Shown here: in pieces, positions 1 through 9,576 of the stretch
Position numbering within the stretch: the stretch's first letter is position 1
Layout: each line of letters starts with the position of its first letter
NCBI RefSeq assembly: GCF_030540765.1
Contig: NZ_JAUOEL010000003.1
Location: 496,001-560,000, forward strand
Direction of reading: 5' to 3'
Source: Flavivirga jejuensis
Lineage (GTDB): Bacteria > Bacteroidota > Bacteroidia > Flavobacteriales > Flavobacteriaceae
DNA: 64,000 bases
Notes under the pieces: model-generated
Told to the model about the DNA's origin: nothing
Database searches by the model: none
What the model saw: only the letters and a program-made list of their open reading frames with translations
Position numbers and translations under genes: made by a program

Positions 1-1907
1 ATTGCGGCTGCATCGTCATTCTCTACCGTTACAGTAGCTCCATCGGCAATATTTACTGCCAATGTTGTTGATGCCAAGTTTGATTGAGAAACTGTGAGAT
101 TTTCATTAGCTTCCAATTTAGTGTCCCCTGTAGGAGTCACAGTAAAGGTTTGGGTTTCACTCGCATTTCCTGTAAAAGTTAAAGTCTGACTGGTTACCGC
201 AGAATAATCACTATCTGCTGTGGTCGCAGTGCCATCTGCTGTACTTACGTCTACTGTAAACCCACCTTGCACAGCATTATCCAGTGTTGCAGTTACCGTA
301 ATGGCTCCATCATTTTCGTTGCCACTTACATTGGCTATGGTTACTGCTGCTGTATCGTCATTGTCTACGGTTACAGTAGCTCCATCGGCAATATTTACTG
401 CTAATGTTGTTGATGCCAAGTTTGATTGCGAAACTATGAGAGTTTCATTAGCTTCCAATTTAGTATCTCCTGTAGGCGTCACAGTAAAGGTCTGGTTTTC
501 ACTCGCATTTCCTGTAAAGGTTAGGGTCTGACTGGTTACCGCAGAATAATCACTATCTGCTGTGGTCGCAGTGCCATCTGCTGTACTTACGTCTACTGTA
601 AACCCACCTTGCACAGCATTATCCAATGTTGCGGTTACCGTAATGGCTCCATCATTTTCGTTGCCACTTACATTGGCTATGGTTACTGCTGCTGTATCGT
701 CATTGGTAATTGTTCCACTTCCTTGCGAATCAGTGATAACTGCATTTGAACCCGTGATATTTGATAAGTTTACAAGAATCGTTTCGTTAGCTTCCAACAT
801 CGCATCACCATTCACAGTAACATCAAATGTTTTTGAGGTTTGTCCCGAATTAAACGTGAGTGTCGTTGTGGCTATAGCTAAATAATCACTACCCGCTGTA
901 GCTGTCCCATTTGCTGTGGCATAGTCTACGATTACTGTCCCTGCATTTGAAGGTGATAATGTTACGGTATAAGTAAGAACTGTTGTCCCAGCGTTCCCTT
1001 CTGTTACTGATGGGTCGTCGATAGTGATATTACTAGTGGCAGTGATATCGAAAGTGACCGAAGCTGTATTACTGTCGTCTGTTCCATCATTAGATACAAA
1101 TTGTATGGTTCCAGCATTGGTGCCACTTAGACCTGGTGTGGGAGTAAAGGTGGCTGCATCTAATGCAGTGTTAATAGCCGACAGAGTACCTGAAGCCGTA
1201 AAACTAGAAGAACCGTTTCCACTACCTCCAAACGTAATTCCTGTTGTTCCAGTGGTTAACGTACCTCCTGTTATGGTAAACGTCACTGTTTGGTTGTCTC
1301 CATCTGAGTCTGTGATGTCTATGGAGTTGTCTAAAGCTATGTTGGTGTCATCTTCTGATACAGTGGGAGCTAAAGGGGCTGTAACTACTGGAGCTGCATT
1401 GGATGCTGTAATATCAATCTCGAATAACAAATCTAATGTTGAATAGGCATCACCCGCAAAATACATTTGCCCACCACTGTAACTTGGTGAATTTGATTGA
1501 TCATAATGCACCTCAGCTGCCGAGAGATCAAATGTATACGTCTGTCCAGATGTTAGTAAAATACCCTCTCCAGAAAAATCAAATTCGGAATAGTCAGTGT
1601 ATAATGCTGGCACTCCTCCCGTTGCTTGGGAAATGCTTTGGTTAGTTAAGAATCCTAAGTTGGAGCCTGCGAACCCATCTCCCTCATAAATGGTTACGGT
1701 AATACCTGAGACGTTGTTTGCTGCAACTATCCTGAGTGCATCCAGTGTTCCAGTACATGTAGCTTGAAAACTCTGGCTCCATCGCCCCGGTCCTCCTGCC
1801 TGAGGTAGTGATATATCTGTATTATCAGGAGTACATTGTGCATTGAGAAGTTGTGGAATAATAAAGGTTAAAAGAAATAAATTTAGAATGCATGTAATTT
1901 TTTTCAT
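1..1907 (-). CDS. Calx-beta repeat surface protein (N-terminal part; 3' end outside window)
   Basis: This is an open frame that starts at ATG 1905-1907 and continues without a stop to the left edge, at least 635 residues. A signal peptide of about 24 residues (MKKITCILNLFLL..., ending LLNAQ) is followed by an unassigned beta-rich region to about residue 150. Next comes a cadherin-like segment (about 150-290), then a Calx-beta domain (about 296-395). From about residue 400 there are nearly identical 114-residue Calx-beta repeats carrying motifs such as NENDGAITVTATLDNAVQGG and SDYSAVTSQTLTF. Calx-beta domains are calcium-binding beta-sandwiches common in adhesins. The protein is probably exported and attached by T9SS, but the C-terminal sorting domain is not in the window. 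It lies downstream of the T9SS cassette and is separated from it by a terminator, so it is probably transcribed on its own. Confidence 0.85.
   Translation of the reverse strand, partial: MKKITCILNLFLLTFIIPQLLNAQCTPDNTDISLPQAGGPGRWSQSFQATCTGTLDALRIVAANNVSGITVTIYEGDGFAGSNLGFLTNQSISQATGGVPALYTDYSEFDFSGEGILLTSGQTYTFDLSAAEVHYDQSNSPSYSGGQMYFAGDAYSTLDLLFEIDITASNAAPVVTAPLAPTVSEDDTNIALDNSIDITDSDGDNQTVTFTITGGTLTTGTTGITFGGSGNGSSSFTASGTLSAINTALDAATFTPTPGLSGTNAGTIQFVSNDGTDDSNTASVTFDITATSNITIDDPSVTEGNAGTTVLTYTVTLSPSNAGTVIVDYATANGTATAGSDYLAIATTTLTFNSGQTSKTFDVTVNGDAMLEANETILVNLSNITGSNAVITDSQGSGTITNDDTAAVTIANVSGNENDGAITVTATLDNAVQGGFTVDVSTADGTATTADSDYSAVTSQTLTFTGNASENQTFTVTPTGDTKLEANETLIVSQSNLASTTLAVNIADGATVTVDNDDTAAVTIANVSGNENDGAITVTATLDNAVQGGFTVDVSTADGTATTADSDYSAVTSQTLTFTGNASETQTFTVTPTGDTKLEANENLTVSQSNLASTTLAVNIADGATVTVENDDAAA
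18..700 (-). repeat. Tandem 342-bp Calx-beta coding repeats
   Basis: Two full units of 342 bp (114 codons) are visible, with a third continuing off the left edge. The same 20-mers recur exactly 342 bp apart, for example near 25 and 367 and near 241 and 583. Only a few substitutions separate the units, so identity is higher at the DNA level than protein selection alone needs. This points to recent duplication or gene conversion. Confidence 0.9.
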
Positions 1908-1993
1908 TGTATTTTGATTTGGTTAGTGTTGTTTTGTAGTATTAAGATTATAATACTTACAGAAAGCTAATATATCATAAATGCTTTAACATT

Positions 1994-2032
1994 TCACATT
2001 TTATCGTGTTTTTTTTACGTTTAGTCGATGTT
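1994..2032 (-). promoter_or_regulatory. Putative regulatory motif upstream of the Calx-beta gene
   Basis: On the plus strand two related words, ACATTTTATCG (near 1996) and ACGTTTAGTCGATG (near 2017), are separated by a run of T. A very similar arrangement with ACATTTTATCGAT lies at 9350-9395, upstream of the T9SS type B protein. Both lie roughly 90-170 bp before the start codon of a secreted surface protein. The shared word is seen directly; its role as a binding site is inference. Confidence 0.4.
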
Positions 2033-2042
2033 TTTGATAAAA

Positions 2043-2069
2043 AAAGCCTTTCCAGACTGGAAAGGCTTT
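2043..2069 (-). terminator. Intrinsic terminator after the PorE-like gene
   Basis: A perfect 12-bp stem (AAAGCCTTTCCA with TGGAAAGGCTTT) and a 3-base loop lie about 50 bp past the stop of the PorE-like gene, flanked by A/T runs. It ends the T9SS cassette transcript and isolates the Calx-beta gene. Confidence 0.85.
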
Positions 2070-2117
2070 AGCAAATAATTTGGTTAGAATTATGGCTAGT
2101 TATAAATGGTTGGTTGG

Positions 2118-4004
2118 TTAATTTATAATGGTAAATTCACAGCGTCTGTTAATATCGTATTCTTTATCATCACAGATTCCTTCTTTAATACATTTATTAA
2201 GGGGTTGCATTTCTCCGTATCCAATACTTTTTAATCGGTTTCTATCGATGCCTTGGCTTACCAAATATTCTAAAGTAGCTGCTGCTCTGCTTTTAGATAA
2301 GTTTAGGTTGTATTGATCTGGTCCTCGCGCATCGGTATGTGCAGACACTTCAACTTCCATGCCAGTATACTTGTTTAGTAAATCTACAAGTACATTTAAA
2401 GTTATTGCGGCATCTTCACGAACTTCGGATTTATCGAAATCGAAATAGATTTTATCTAATTGAATTTGAACATCGCCTCTTTCGTTTTCCTTAACCGTTT
2501 CTTCTGCTTCTACATACGATTCTAGAGCTAAATAGATATTATGGCTAATTTTACCTTTACTATCTGTTGAGAATTCTACATCTTGTGGAATGTATGCTTT
2601 TCGCGTTCCACGAACTTTATATTTCTTATTGGGCTCTATCTTAAACAGGTAATCTGCTTTTTCTCCAACAATAGAGTCTTGAATTACTGTGCCTGTTTCA
2701 TCAAATAATGTCACTAAAGCACCTGTTAATAATTCGTTACTATTCTTATCTTGTACAATACCTTCTACTAAATACTTGGTTAAAATATTTTCTTCTCTTA
2801 CAAAGCCATACAGCCTATCATAGCCACTTTTGTTTGAAGACACGTATCCTTTATTGGTTTTTTCCCTAACTGTATATGAGAAATCATCTAAGTTACTATT
2901 TATGGAACCTCCTAAATTTACAGGTTGATCAAAATCACCATTTACGATGTTGCTTCTAAAGACATCTAAACCACCATATCCTAGATGACCATCTGATGAA
3001 AAGTATAACACGCCGAGGTCACTTAAATAAGGAAATTGTTCGCGATGTTTTGTATTTACTTTATCACCTAAATTTTCTGGGGTTCCATAAGTACCATCAT
3101 CATTTATAACGACTTTAAAAATATCGAAACTACCAATGGTTCCTGGCATATCGCTGGCAAAATAAAGTGTTTTTCCATCTTTACTTAAAGCTGGATGTTC
3201 AGAACTGTATGTATCTGAATTGAATGGTAATCCTGTAACATTCGTCCAGTTACCATCTACCAACTCTGCTTTAAAAATTTTAATATGAGCTATGCGCTCT
3301 TCTCCTGTTTTAGTACGAGTTTTACTGGTTCTATTAAAGTACATGGTTTTACCATCTTTACTAAACGTAGCGTTACTTTCGTGAGAACCTGTATTTATTT
3401 CATTTGAAAAAGGCATCACATTTTCCAAGGTGCCACTATCTGTTATTGTAGCATTATATAAATCTAAATATGGTAAATTATTCCATGAGTACGATGGATT
3501 TTTAGTATTTCTTGAAGAAGTAAAGGCTACTTTATTATCGCCATAGAATGATAAGCCAAAATCACTACCTGATTTAGCACTCTCCATTTGTTTTAGTTTA
3601 AATGTATGAGGTGCTGTTTTCTCCAAACCATCTATAAAAGCAGGGGTGTTTATTGTTTTATTGAAATATCTACTTAAATGAAAATCGGCATCTTTATAAT
3701 TTTTAACACCTTTTAAAGCTTGTGCGTATCTAAAATGTAATTCGATGTCTATAGAATCTCCGTAGGCTACAAATAACTCACGATACGTTTTTATGGCTTT
3801 TTGCAAATTAGCATTGTAATAATAACTATCTGCTAAATTTTGTAGTACTTCCTGACTGCGTTCTTTCTTTTCATAAATTTCGGCCGCTTCAACATAGGCT
3901 CTCATTTCGAAAAGCTTATTGGCTCTTTTTAAATTTCCTTTTTGCGCTAATGCTATCCCACTAACTAATAAAAGGCTCGTAAATATGTATATATGTTTTT
4001 TCAT
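2118..4004 (-). CDS. PorE-like OmpA family protein (TPR, PD40 propeller, CRD, OmpA_C)
   Basis: 628 residues. The order of parts is: signal peptide (1-20), TPR-like helices (about 21-115, with ANKLFEMRAYVEAAEIYEK), WD40/PD40 propeller blades (about 140-400, repeated SKDGKTLYFASD-type motifs), a carboxypeptidase-regulatory-like fold (about 410-495), and a C-terminal OmpA peptidoglycan-binding domain (about 510-628, with IYFDFDKSEVREDA and HTDARG). This is the architecture described for PorE, which tethers T9SS outer-membrane parts to peptidoglycan. The gene is last in a three-gene run with a PorP/SprF gene (18 bp gap) and a type B substrate gene. I infer a dedicated secretion or anchoring role for that substrate. 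It could instead be one of several paralogues of unknown partner. Confidence 0.88.
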   Translation of the reverse strand: MKKHIYIFTSLLLVSGIALAQKGNLKRANKLFEMRAYVEAAEIYEKKERSQEVLQNLADSYYYNANLQKAIKTYRELFVAYGDSIDIELHFRYAQALKGVKNYKDADFHLSRYFNKTINTPAFIDGLEKTAPHTFKLKQMESAKSGSDFGLSFYGDNKVAFTSSRNTKNPSYSWNNLPYLDLYNATITDSGTLENVMPFSNEINTGSHESNATFSKDGKTMYFNRTSKTRTKTGEERIAHIKIFKAELVDGNWTNVTGLPFNSDTYSSEHPALSKDGKTLYFASDMPGTIGSFDIFKVVINDDGTYGTPENLGDKVNTKHREQFPYLSDLGVLYFSSDGHLGYGGLDVFRSNIVNGDFDQPVNLGGSINSNLDDFSYTVREKTNKGYVSSNKSGYDRLYGFVREENILTKYLVEGIVQDKNSNELLTGALVTLFDETGTVIQDSIVGEKADYLFKIEPNKKYKVRGTRKAYIPQDVEFSTDSKGKISHNIYLALESYVEAEETVKENERGDVQIQLDKIYFDFDKSEVREDAAITLNVLVDLLNKYTGMEVEVSAHTDARGPDQYNLNLSKSRAAATLEYLVSQGIDRNRLKSIGYGEMQPLNKCIKEGICDDKEYDINRRCEFTIIN

Positions 4005-4022
4005 TTTATAGTCTTTATATGT

Positions 4023-4979
4023 TTAGAAGAATCTAGGTGAACGATCGTATCCTCCTTTAAGTCCGAATAAATCAATATCAAACAGAATAAATATTTCATG
4101 AGATCCTGAATTGAAATCCCCTAAGTTTGTGGTTGTAAAATCGTAAGCATATCCAATTTTTAATTCTGGTGAAACTCTAAAACTTACTAAGCCGCTTATA
4201 GCATCATCTAATCGGTACCCCAATCCTGCTTCAAACCTTTCATTAAATAACATGTTTGCCGTTATATCAAGTGCTAAAGGGGCGCCTCTAACCGATTTTG
4301 CCATAAAGGCGGGTTTGAATTTTAAATCTCTATTAATATCAAAAACATAACCTCCTGTTAAAAAATAATGAATGTCTTGAACACCTGTAGATTTTACACC
4401 GTTTTCTGTTTCTATATGTTTTGATGTTAACATATTTGGAGCAGATAAACCGATATAATAGTTATCTGTAAAGTAATATGCTCCAATACCTAAATTCGGG
4501 AATGTTTTGTTAACGTTTTCATTAAATGCCAAATCTGTTGATGTGTTACCCGATTGTAAATTGAACCCATCAAAATTAACATCAAATAATGTCACTCCTG
4601 CTTTAATACCAAGCGATAATTTTGCTTGAAACCCTACTCGTAATACATAGGCAAAATCTGCGTAAATATTATTTTCACTTACAATATCACCAATATTATC
4701 GTTTGTAAACGAAATCCCTATTTCAATTTTATCATTAATAGGTGTGTGAGCGAAAAAGGTTCCTGTATTTGGAGCGCCTTCAATGCCAACCCATTGTGTT
4801 CTATATAAGCCTCCTAAATTTAGAATAGCCTCTTGTGCTGTTGCATAAGCTGGATTAATAACACTCATATTATTCATATACTGTGTAAATTGAGGGTCTT
4901 GTTGTGCAAAACTTTGTAATGACAGGAAAGTCAAACTTAACAAAGCAGCTATTTTATAATATATATTTAAATGTTTCAT
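4023..4979 (-). CDS. PorP/SprF family T9SS outer-membrane protein
   Basis: 318 residues with a signal peptide ending at about residue 25 (SLQSFAQQDP), then the family start QDPQFTQYMNNMSVINPAYA and alternating beta strands to the C-terminus. PorP/SprF proteins form outer-membrane barrels that are needed for secretion or attachment of T9SS substrates with type B C-terminal domains. In Flavobacterium johnsoniae, SprF serves SprB. Here the gene sits directly after a type B substrate gene (29 bp gap) and before a PorE-like gene, which fits a substrate-specific partner. Confidence 0.93.
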   Translation of the reverse strand: MKHLNIYYKIAALLSLTFLSLQSFAQQDPQFTQYMNNMSVINPAYATAQEAILNLGGLYRTQWVGIEGAPNTGTFFAHTPINDKIEIGISFTNDNIGDIVSENNIYADFAYVLRVGFQAKLSLGIKAGVTLFDVNFDGFNLQSGNTSTDLAFNENVNKTFPNLGIGAYYFTDNYYIGLSAPNMLTSKHIETENGVKSTGVQDIHYFLTGGYVFDINRDLKFKPAFMAKSVRGAPLALDITANMLFNERFEAGLGYRLDDAISGLVSFRVSPELKIGYAYDFTTTNLGDFNSGSHEIFILFDIDLFGLKGGYDRSPRFF

Positions 4980-5008
4980 TGTTTCTTAAATTTTGCTTTA
5001 TATATAAA

Positions 5009-8000
5009 TTACCTGCTTAAGTATAAGCGTCCTTGTTCTGGTTTATTTTCGCCATCATTGAAATTGAAAATGTAGAAATAGACACCTACTGGCAAATCGC
5101 CACTTCCAAGTGTTCTGGATTGATTGGATATCCCATCGAATCTTGGTGTATTAGCATTTCCTTTATAAACAATGTTTCCATGACGATTAAATATCTCTAT
5201 TACAAAATCTGGATATAGAATATGTAAATTATCAAAATCATAGGTATCATTAGTACCGTCACCATTTGGTGAGAACCCATCTGGGAGTACTAATTTACCG
5301 CATGACGTTAAATCTGTTGTTAGCTCTAAACGAACACTACTTTCACAGCCAGTAATAGCATCTACTAAAACAGCATAATAAGTAGTATCATGATTTAAAA
5401 TTGAACTACTAGAAATAGTGGCGCCATTTGTTTCTTCATCATACCAAATGATATTATCTGTTGATGCATTATATTCAGCAATATTTAATGTGAGGTCGTT
5501 AATTGTTGGTCCATCATTGATGCAATATTCTACACTTGGATTGAGTATTGTTGGTGTTGGTGTATCATTAACAATAACATCAACTTGTACGCTTATTGAA
5601 GATTCGCAACCAGAAGCATTTCTTTGGGTTGCATAATAATCTTCACCATCTACTAAGGTATCTGTAGTATTAAGTTGTGTTGTTAAAGTAGCATCTTCAT
5701 ACCAGGTAATGGCTCCTGTTACCGTTAAAGCCGCGTCTAAATCTGCTACTGTTGGATTATCAACTAAACAAAACGTCATGGTTGCATTATTTACAACTGG
5801 CGGTATAATATCACTAACTGTTACTGTTATATCTGCGGTCGCATTTGTTGCACAAGGTGAATTTGCTGTCACAGTATATGTATAAACACCATCGGTATCT
5901 GCTAAAGGATCAAAAACTCCTGTTCCACTGGTTAATGCTGGTGACCATGTGCCTCCTGTATCTGCACTTCCTAAAAAGGCAAATAAATCTGTTGGTCCAT
6001 CAATCACACATATTAAAACTGGAGCACTAGTACCTGCATTTGGTGCTGGTGTGACAGATATATCAAAACTTGTACTTGAGTTACCACATGCATTAGAGGT
6101 TGTATATGTATATGTTCCTGATTGACCTATTGCTGGATCAAATTGATTAGTAATCACTGCTGAATTAAAGGTCCATTCTCCTCCAGGGCTTGCGCCTGTT
6201 AAATTAGAATCTAGATCGAAGATTCCATCTGTACTACAGAATGTAGGATCTCCATTGGAAGTTCCTGCACTTAAAGGCTCTTCTATAGTAACTGTTATTG
6301 TTGTACTGTCATCTACACATGGTGAAGAAGCTGTTACATAATATGTAAATTCATAACTATTAGCACTAAACCCTGTTACATCATAGGTCGTTGGAGTTAC
6401 TACTACTGCTCCAGTATTATCAGGACCTTCATACCAGATACCTCCTCCATCTTGAGTACCATCTAATCCATCAAAAAGATCTATTGTTGTATCATTACAT
6501 TCAAGAATTCCTGGGTTAACAGCAATTCCTGCATTTGGAGATTGATGTATTGTAACCGTTACTTCTGTTCTTGTTGAAGATTCACATCCTGTTACTGCAT
6601 CCGTATCTGTTGCGAAATAGTTTTCTCCGTCTATTAAAGCTACAGTCCCAACTAAAGCAGTACCACCTGTTGCATCATCATACCATTGTATTGTAGTTCC
6701 TGTTGCGACTAAATCTCCAACTGTTGCTACATCACAAAATTCTTGAGTTGCATTTGTTGTTGGTACTGGTGTATCGTTTATAGTAATTGATACGGTTACA
6801 TCTACATCGTCACAAGTTCCAATATTAGTGACATCATACGTAAAATTATAAGTTCCAGGTGCAAGACCATCAATAGTTACTGTATTTATAGATAATGCTC
6901 CTGAAGCATCGTCATCGCTCCATGTTCCTGTTGGGTCTTCATCTGTTAGTAAATCAAATAAATTTACCGTTTGAGCAGCAGTGATATCTACAACACAAAA
7001 TTCTGAAAAAGGCATTACTGGTGTTCCTGATTCTGGAGCATCATTAATTGTTACTGTTACTATTGAACTATTTGTACATGTATTAACATCTGTAATAATA
7101 TATGTAAAGTTATATGAACCTATCGCTAGAGCTGTTAAATCTAGATTGCTACCTGTTAATGCTCCTGTAGTATTATCATCGGTCCATACACCTCCTCCTG
7201 TTTCTCCTGTAAGTTGATCAAATAAATTTAAAGAAGTAGGTGTCGGTCCTAAATCATTTTCACAATATATCGCTGGTATTGGTGTACCTGTATTTGGTAA
7301 TGGATTTATTATAATGGATACTGTCACATTGGTATCATCACAACCCCCTATAGCATCTACATCAAATGTAAAATCATAAGTTCCAAATACAAGACCTCCA
7401 ATTGTAACCTCGTTTCCTGATAATGCACCAGAGGTATCATCATCATTCCATGTTCCTGTTGGGTCTTCTCCAGTCAATAAATCAAATAAATTAACTGTTT
7501 GTACTGTTCCTTCACAAAACTCTGGGAAAGTTGCTATTGGTGTTCCAGATTCTGGCGCAGGTAGAACTGTTAGTGTTATTGCTTCTGTATCAGAACAGGT
7601 TCCGTTATCAATTGTATAATTAAATGTATAAGGACTTCCTGCTAAAGTAAGTCCTGTAATATCTATTGGGTTTGTTATTATTGCATTTGTTGCATCTGTC
7701 CAAGTTCCTAAATTATTATCTTGAGATCCGTCTAAAGCATCAAATAAGCTATAAGGAGAATTTGTTGCCAAATCGTTTTCACAAAATGTGTCATTTATAG
7801 CTGTCCCAGCATTCGGGTCTGCCAATACTACAACTTGGACTGTTGTAGATTCTTCTGGACATGGTGTTAAAACATTCTGTGTATATGTGAAATTATAAGT
7901 TGCGGGTGTAAAAGTACCTGTGGTTAAATCTATTGGTGACGTCACTATAGGGTCGGTACTTAGGGTTCCTAATCTCCATTGACCATTAGGATCTTCGTCT

Positions 8001-9226
8001 CCATTTAATAAGGTTGTCAAATCAAATGCTGCTGGTAAACCTGCCTCACAAAATGTTGTAGGGTTTGTTATGGTCGATGGTGTACCCGAAGTAAGTGTTT
8101 CATAAATTATAATAGATACCGTTGAAATACCAGGAGGGCAAACGCCATTACTTGGAATCGTATAAGTAAACACATGAGTACCTGCAATCAATGTTGAGAT
8201 ATCTACGGTTCCTAAATGATCGTTAGTTATTGCTAAAGAAGTTGAACTTGTCCAATTACCTGTTGTCTGTGGAAAACCTCCCAATTCATCAAATAAATTG
8301 AAAGGTGCCGTAGTAGGAATGTCATCTTCACAATATGGCGGCATAATCGCTGAAGTACCTGCATCTACCTGAGCATCAATATTTACAATTACAGGTATTG
8401 GATTACTATCGCAGAATATATCATCTATTTGTACATAATATGTATTCCCATCTACTAATGGTGTAGATTGTGGTAATGATGGTAATATAGGGTTACCAAA
8501 ACCATCAAGGTTTTGATACCAGTTAATATTAGTAGCTAAAGTACCTGTATCTAAATCTGCTATTGTAGGATTCGCACTTGCACAAAATTCTTGTGGACTT
8601 GTAGGTGTTGGGTCTTGCGGTGCACTAATCACAAATATTTGGCCATACTCAAATTGACTTTTACAACTTAAATTATCAACAAATGCTATAAGTACATTTG
8701 TTGCAAAAGGTGGTAATACATCTGTAGGATTTGCTAGAGTATGAGGATTTGGAGGAGCAGAAGGGTAATAAACTTCAACGCTACCACCTAATGGAATACT
8801 CGTAGTCAACACCTCGTCTATATAATCTTGTATAGTTGGGCTTACATTACTACAATAAATACGATCTAAAACGCGCCCAGTAGGATCCACTGTAAAATCT
8901 ATAGTTATAGATTCTCTAGAACCACTGCAGGAACCAAAGATATCATCAACATAATAAGTCCTTTCTTGAACCAGTTCTGTTAAATTAAAAGAATTGCCCC
9001 CTGTTAAGGCATCATACCAAACAACACCGTCCCCCTCATCTGTCACAAAATTATATGGCGCGTTCATTAGATCGTTAAAAGTCAATCCAGACGCATCGCA
9101 TATTGGTGACGGATTTGTAACTGGTATCGTGGGGCATTGCGCAGAAACTGAAAATGAAGCACAAAGTAACAGCAAAACATAGAATGTATTTTTTAATACA
9201 TTTCTAAATAGTAATGTTGGTTTCAT
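5009..9226 (-). CDS. Large T9SS type B secreted protein with Ig-like repeats
   Basis: 1405 residues. A signal peptide (about 1-29, ending SVSAQ) is followed by about ten beta-sandwich repeats of roughly 75-95 residues. Each repeat has a paired-cysteine pattern and recurring words such as LFDLLTGEDPTGTW, DDDTSGAL and YNFTY. The C-terminus (about 1315-1405) is a type B, gliding-motility-associated sorting domain, with LPDGFSPNGDGTNDTYDF, FVIEIFNRHGNIVYKG, LPVGVYFYIF and the ending LYLSR. The protein should cross the outer membrane by T9SS and stay at the surface, like SprB-type adhesins. It is the first gene of the cassette with PorP/SprF and PorE-like genes. Its ligand is unknown. Confidence 0.93.
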   Translation of the reverse strand: MKPTLLFRNVLKNTFYVLLLLCASFSVSAQCPTIPVTNPSPICDASGLTFNDLMNAPYNFVTDEGDGVVWYDALTGGNSFNLTELVQERTYYVDDIFGSCSGSRESITIDFTVDPTGRVLDRIYCSNVSPTIQDYIDEVLTTSIPLGGSVEVYYPSAPPNPHTLANPTDVLPPFATNVLIAFVDNLSCKSQFEYGQIFVISAPQDPTPTSPQEFCASANPTIADLDTGTLATNINWYQNLDGFGNPILPSLPQSTPLVDGNTYYVQIDDIFCDSNPIPVIVNIDAQVDAGTSAIMPPYCEDDIPTTAPFNLFDELGGFPQTTGNWTSSTSLAITNDHLGTVDISTLIAGTHVFTYTIPSNGVCPPGISTVSIIIYETLTSGTPSTITNPTTFCEAGLPAAFDLTTLLNGDEDPNGQWRLGTLSTDPIVTSPIDLTTGTFTPATYNFTYTQNVLTPCPEESTTVQVVVLADPNAGTAINDTFCENDLATNSPYSLFDALDGSQDNNLGTWTDATNAIITNPIDITGLTLAGSPYTFNYTIDNGTCSDTEAITLTVLPAPESGTPIATFPEFCEGTVQTVNLFDLLTGEDPTGTWNDDDTSGALSGNEVTIGGLVFGTYDFTFDVDAIGGCDDTNVTVSIIINPLPNTGTPIPAIYCENDLGPTPTSLNLFDQLTGETGGGVWTDDNTTGALTGSNLDLTALAIGSYNFTYIITDVNTCTNSSIVTVTINDAPESGTPVMPFSEFCVVDITAAQTVNLFDLLTDEDPTGTWSDDDASGALSINTVTIDGLAPGTYNFTYDVTNIGTCDDVDVTVSITINDTPVPTTNATQEFCDVATVGDLVATGTTIQWYDDATGGTALVGTVALIDGENYFATDTDAVTGCESSTRTEVTVTIHQSPNAGIAVNPGILECNDTTIDLFDGLDGTQDGGGIWYEGPDNTGAVVVTPTTYDVTGFSANSYEFTYYVTASSPCVDDSTTITVTIEEPLSAGTSNGDPTFCSTDGIFDLDSNLTGASPGGEWTFNSAVITNQFDPAIGQSGTYTYTTSNACGNSSTSFDISVTPAPNAGTSAPVLICVIDGPTDLFAFLGSADTGGTWSPALTSGTGVFDPLADTDGVYTYTVTANSPCATNATADITVTVSDIIPPVVNNATMTFCLVDNPTVADLDAALTVTGAITWYEDATLTTQLNTTDTLVDGEDYYATQRNASGCESSISVQVDVIVNDTPTPTILNPSVEYCINDGPTINDLTLNIAEYNASTDNIIWYDEETNGATISSSSILNHDTTYYAVLVDAITGCESSVRLELTTDLTSCGKLVLPDGFSPNGDGTNDTYDFDNLHILYPDFVIEIFNRHGNIVYKGNANTPRFDGISNQSRTLGSGDLPVGVYFYIFNFNDGENKPEQGRLYLSR

Positions 9227-9520
9227 AATTGAGTAGTTAAAATCATATTAATAGCTTTAAATAAAATTGTGTTCGTTTTACTTTTAATTTTTAAGTAAAA
9301 TTCTAAACATAAGTTTATTCGATGTGCAATTTAACGGATTTTATTGTACTTCATCGATTATTTTGTATTTTTTTTACATTTTATCGATTAAATCTGTATT
9401 TAAGCGAGGTTCAAAGCTTTTTAAGTGCTCTTTTTAAGGTTTAAATTTCGTTTTTACACCTTTTTTGTAGTAAAAAACTTACTTGAAAATGAGATAAAAA
9501 AGGATAAACTACTAAAAGAC
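9227..9520. other. Upstream region of the T9SS type B gene
   Basis: About 290 bp, very AT-rich, without a credible gene. It contains the T-run plus ACATTTTATCGAT motif at 9350-9395 that resembles the one upstream of the Calx-beta gene. I see no clear TAnnTTTG box on the minus strand here. Confidence 0.5.
9350..9395 (-). promoter_or_regulatory. Putative regulatory motif upstream of the T9SS type B gene
   Basis: The plus strand reads TTCATCGATTATTTTG, then a T run, then ACATTTTATCGATTAAAT. The T run followed by ACRTTTWRTCGAT also occurs at 2008-2030. It lies about 125-170 bp before the ATG at 9226. A regulator binding site is inferred, not shown. Confidence 0.4.
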
Positions 9521-9552
9521 AAAGCCTTTCTAAATAAATTTAGAAAGGCTTT
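9521..9552 (-). terminator. Terminator of the act-cta respiratory operon
   Basis: A perfect 15-bp stem (AAAGCCTTTCTAAAT with its complement) with a 2-base loop lies 25 bp after the stop of the cytochrome oxidase subunit I gene. T-rich sequence lies on both sides, so it could work in either direction. Confidence 0.85.
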
Positions 9553-9576
9553 TTATATAATAAAGAATAATATTTA

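Noticed and set aside
18-700. Regular repeats that could be taken for a CRISPR array
   Set aside because: The units are 342 bp, in frame, and encode Calx-beta domains. There are no short spacers and no cas genes.
220-1645. Plus-strand open frames rich in Val, Ser and Thr (220-531, 562-885, 1024-1446)
   Set aside because: They are antisense to the Calx-beta gene and repeat with the same 342-bp period. They are by-products of the coding strand.
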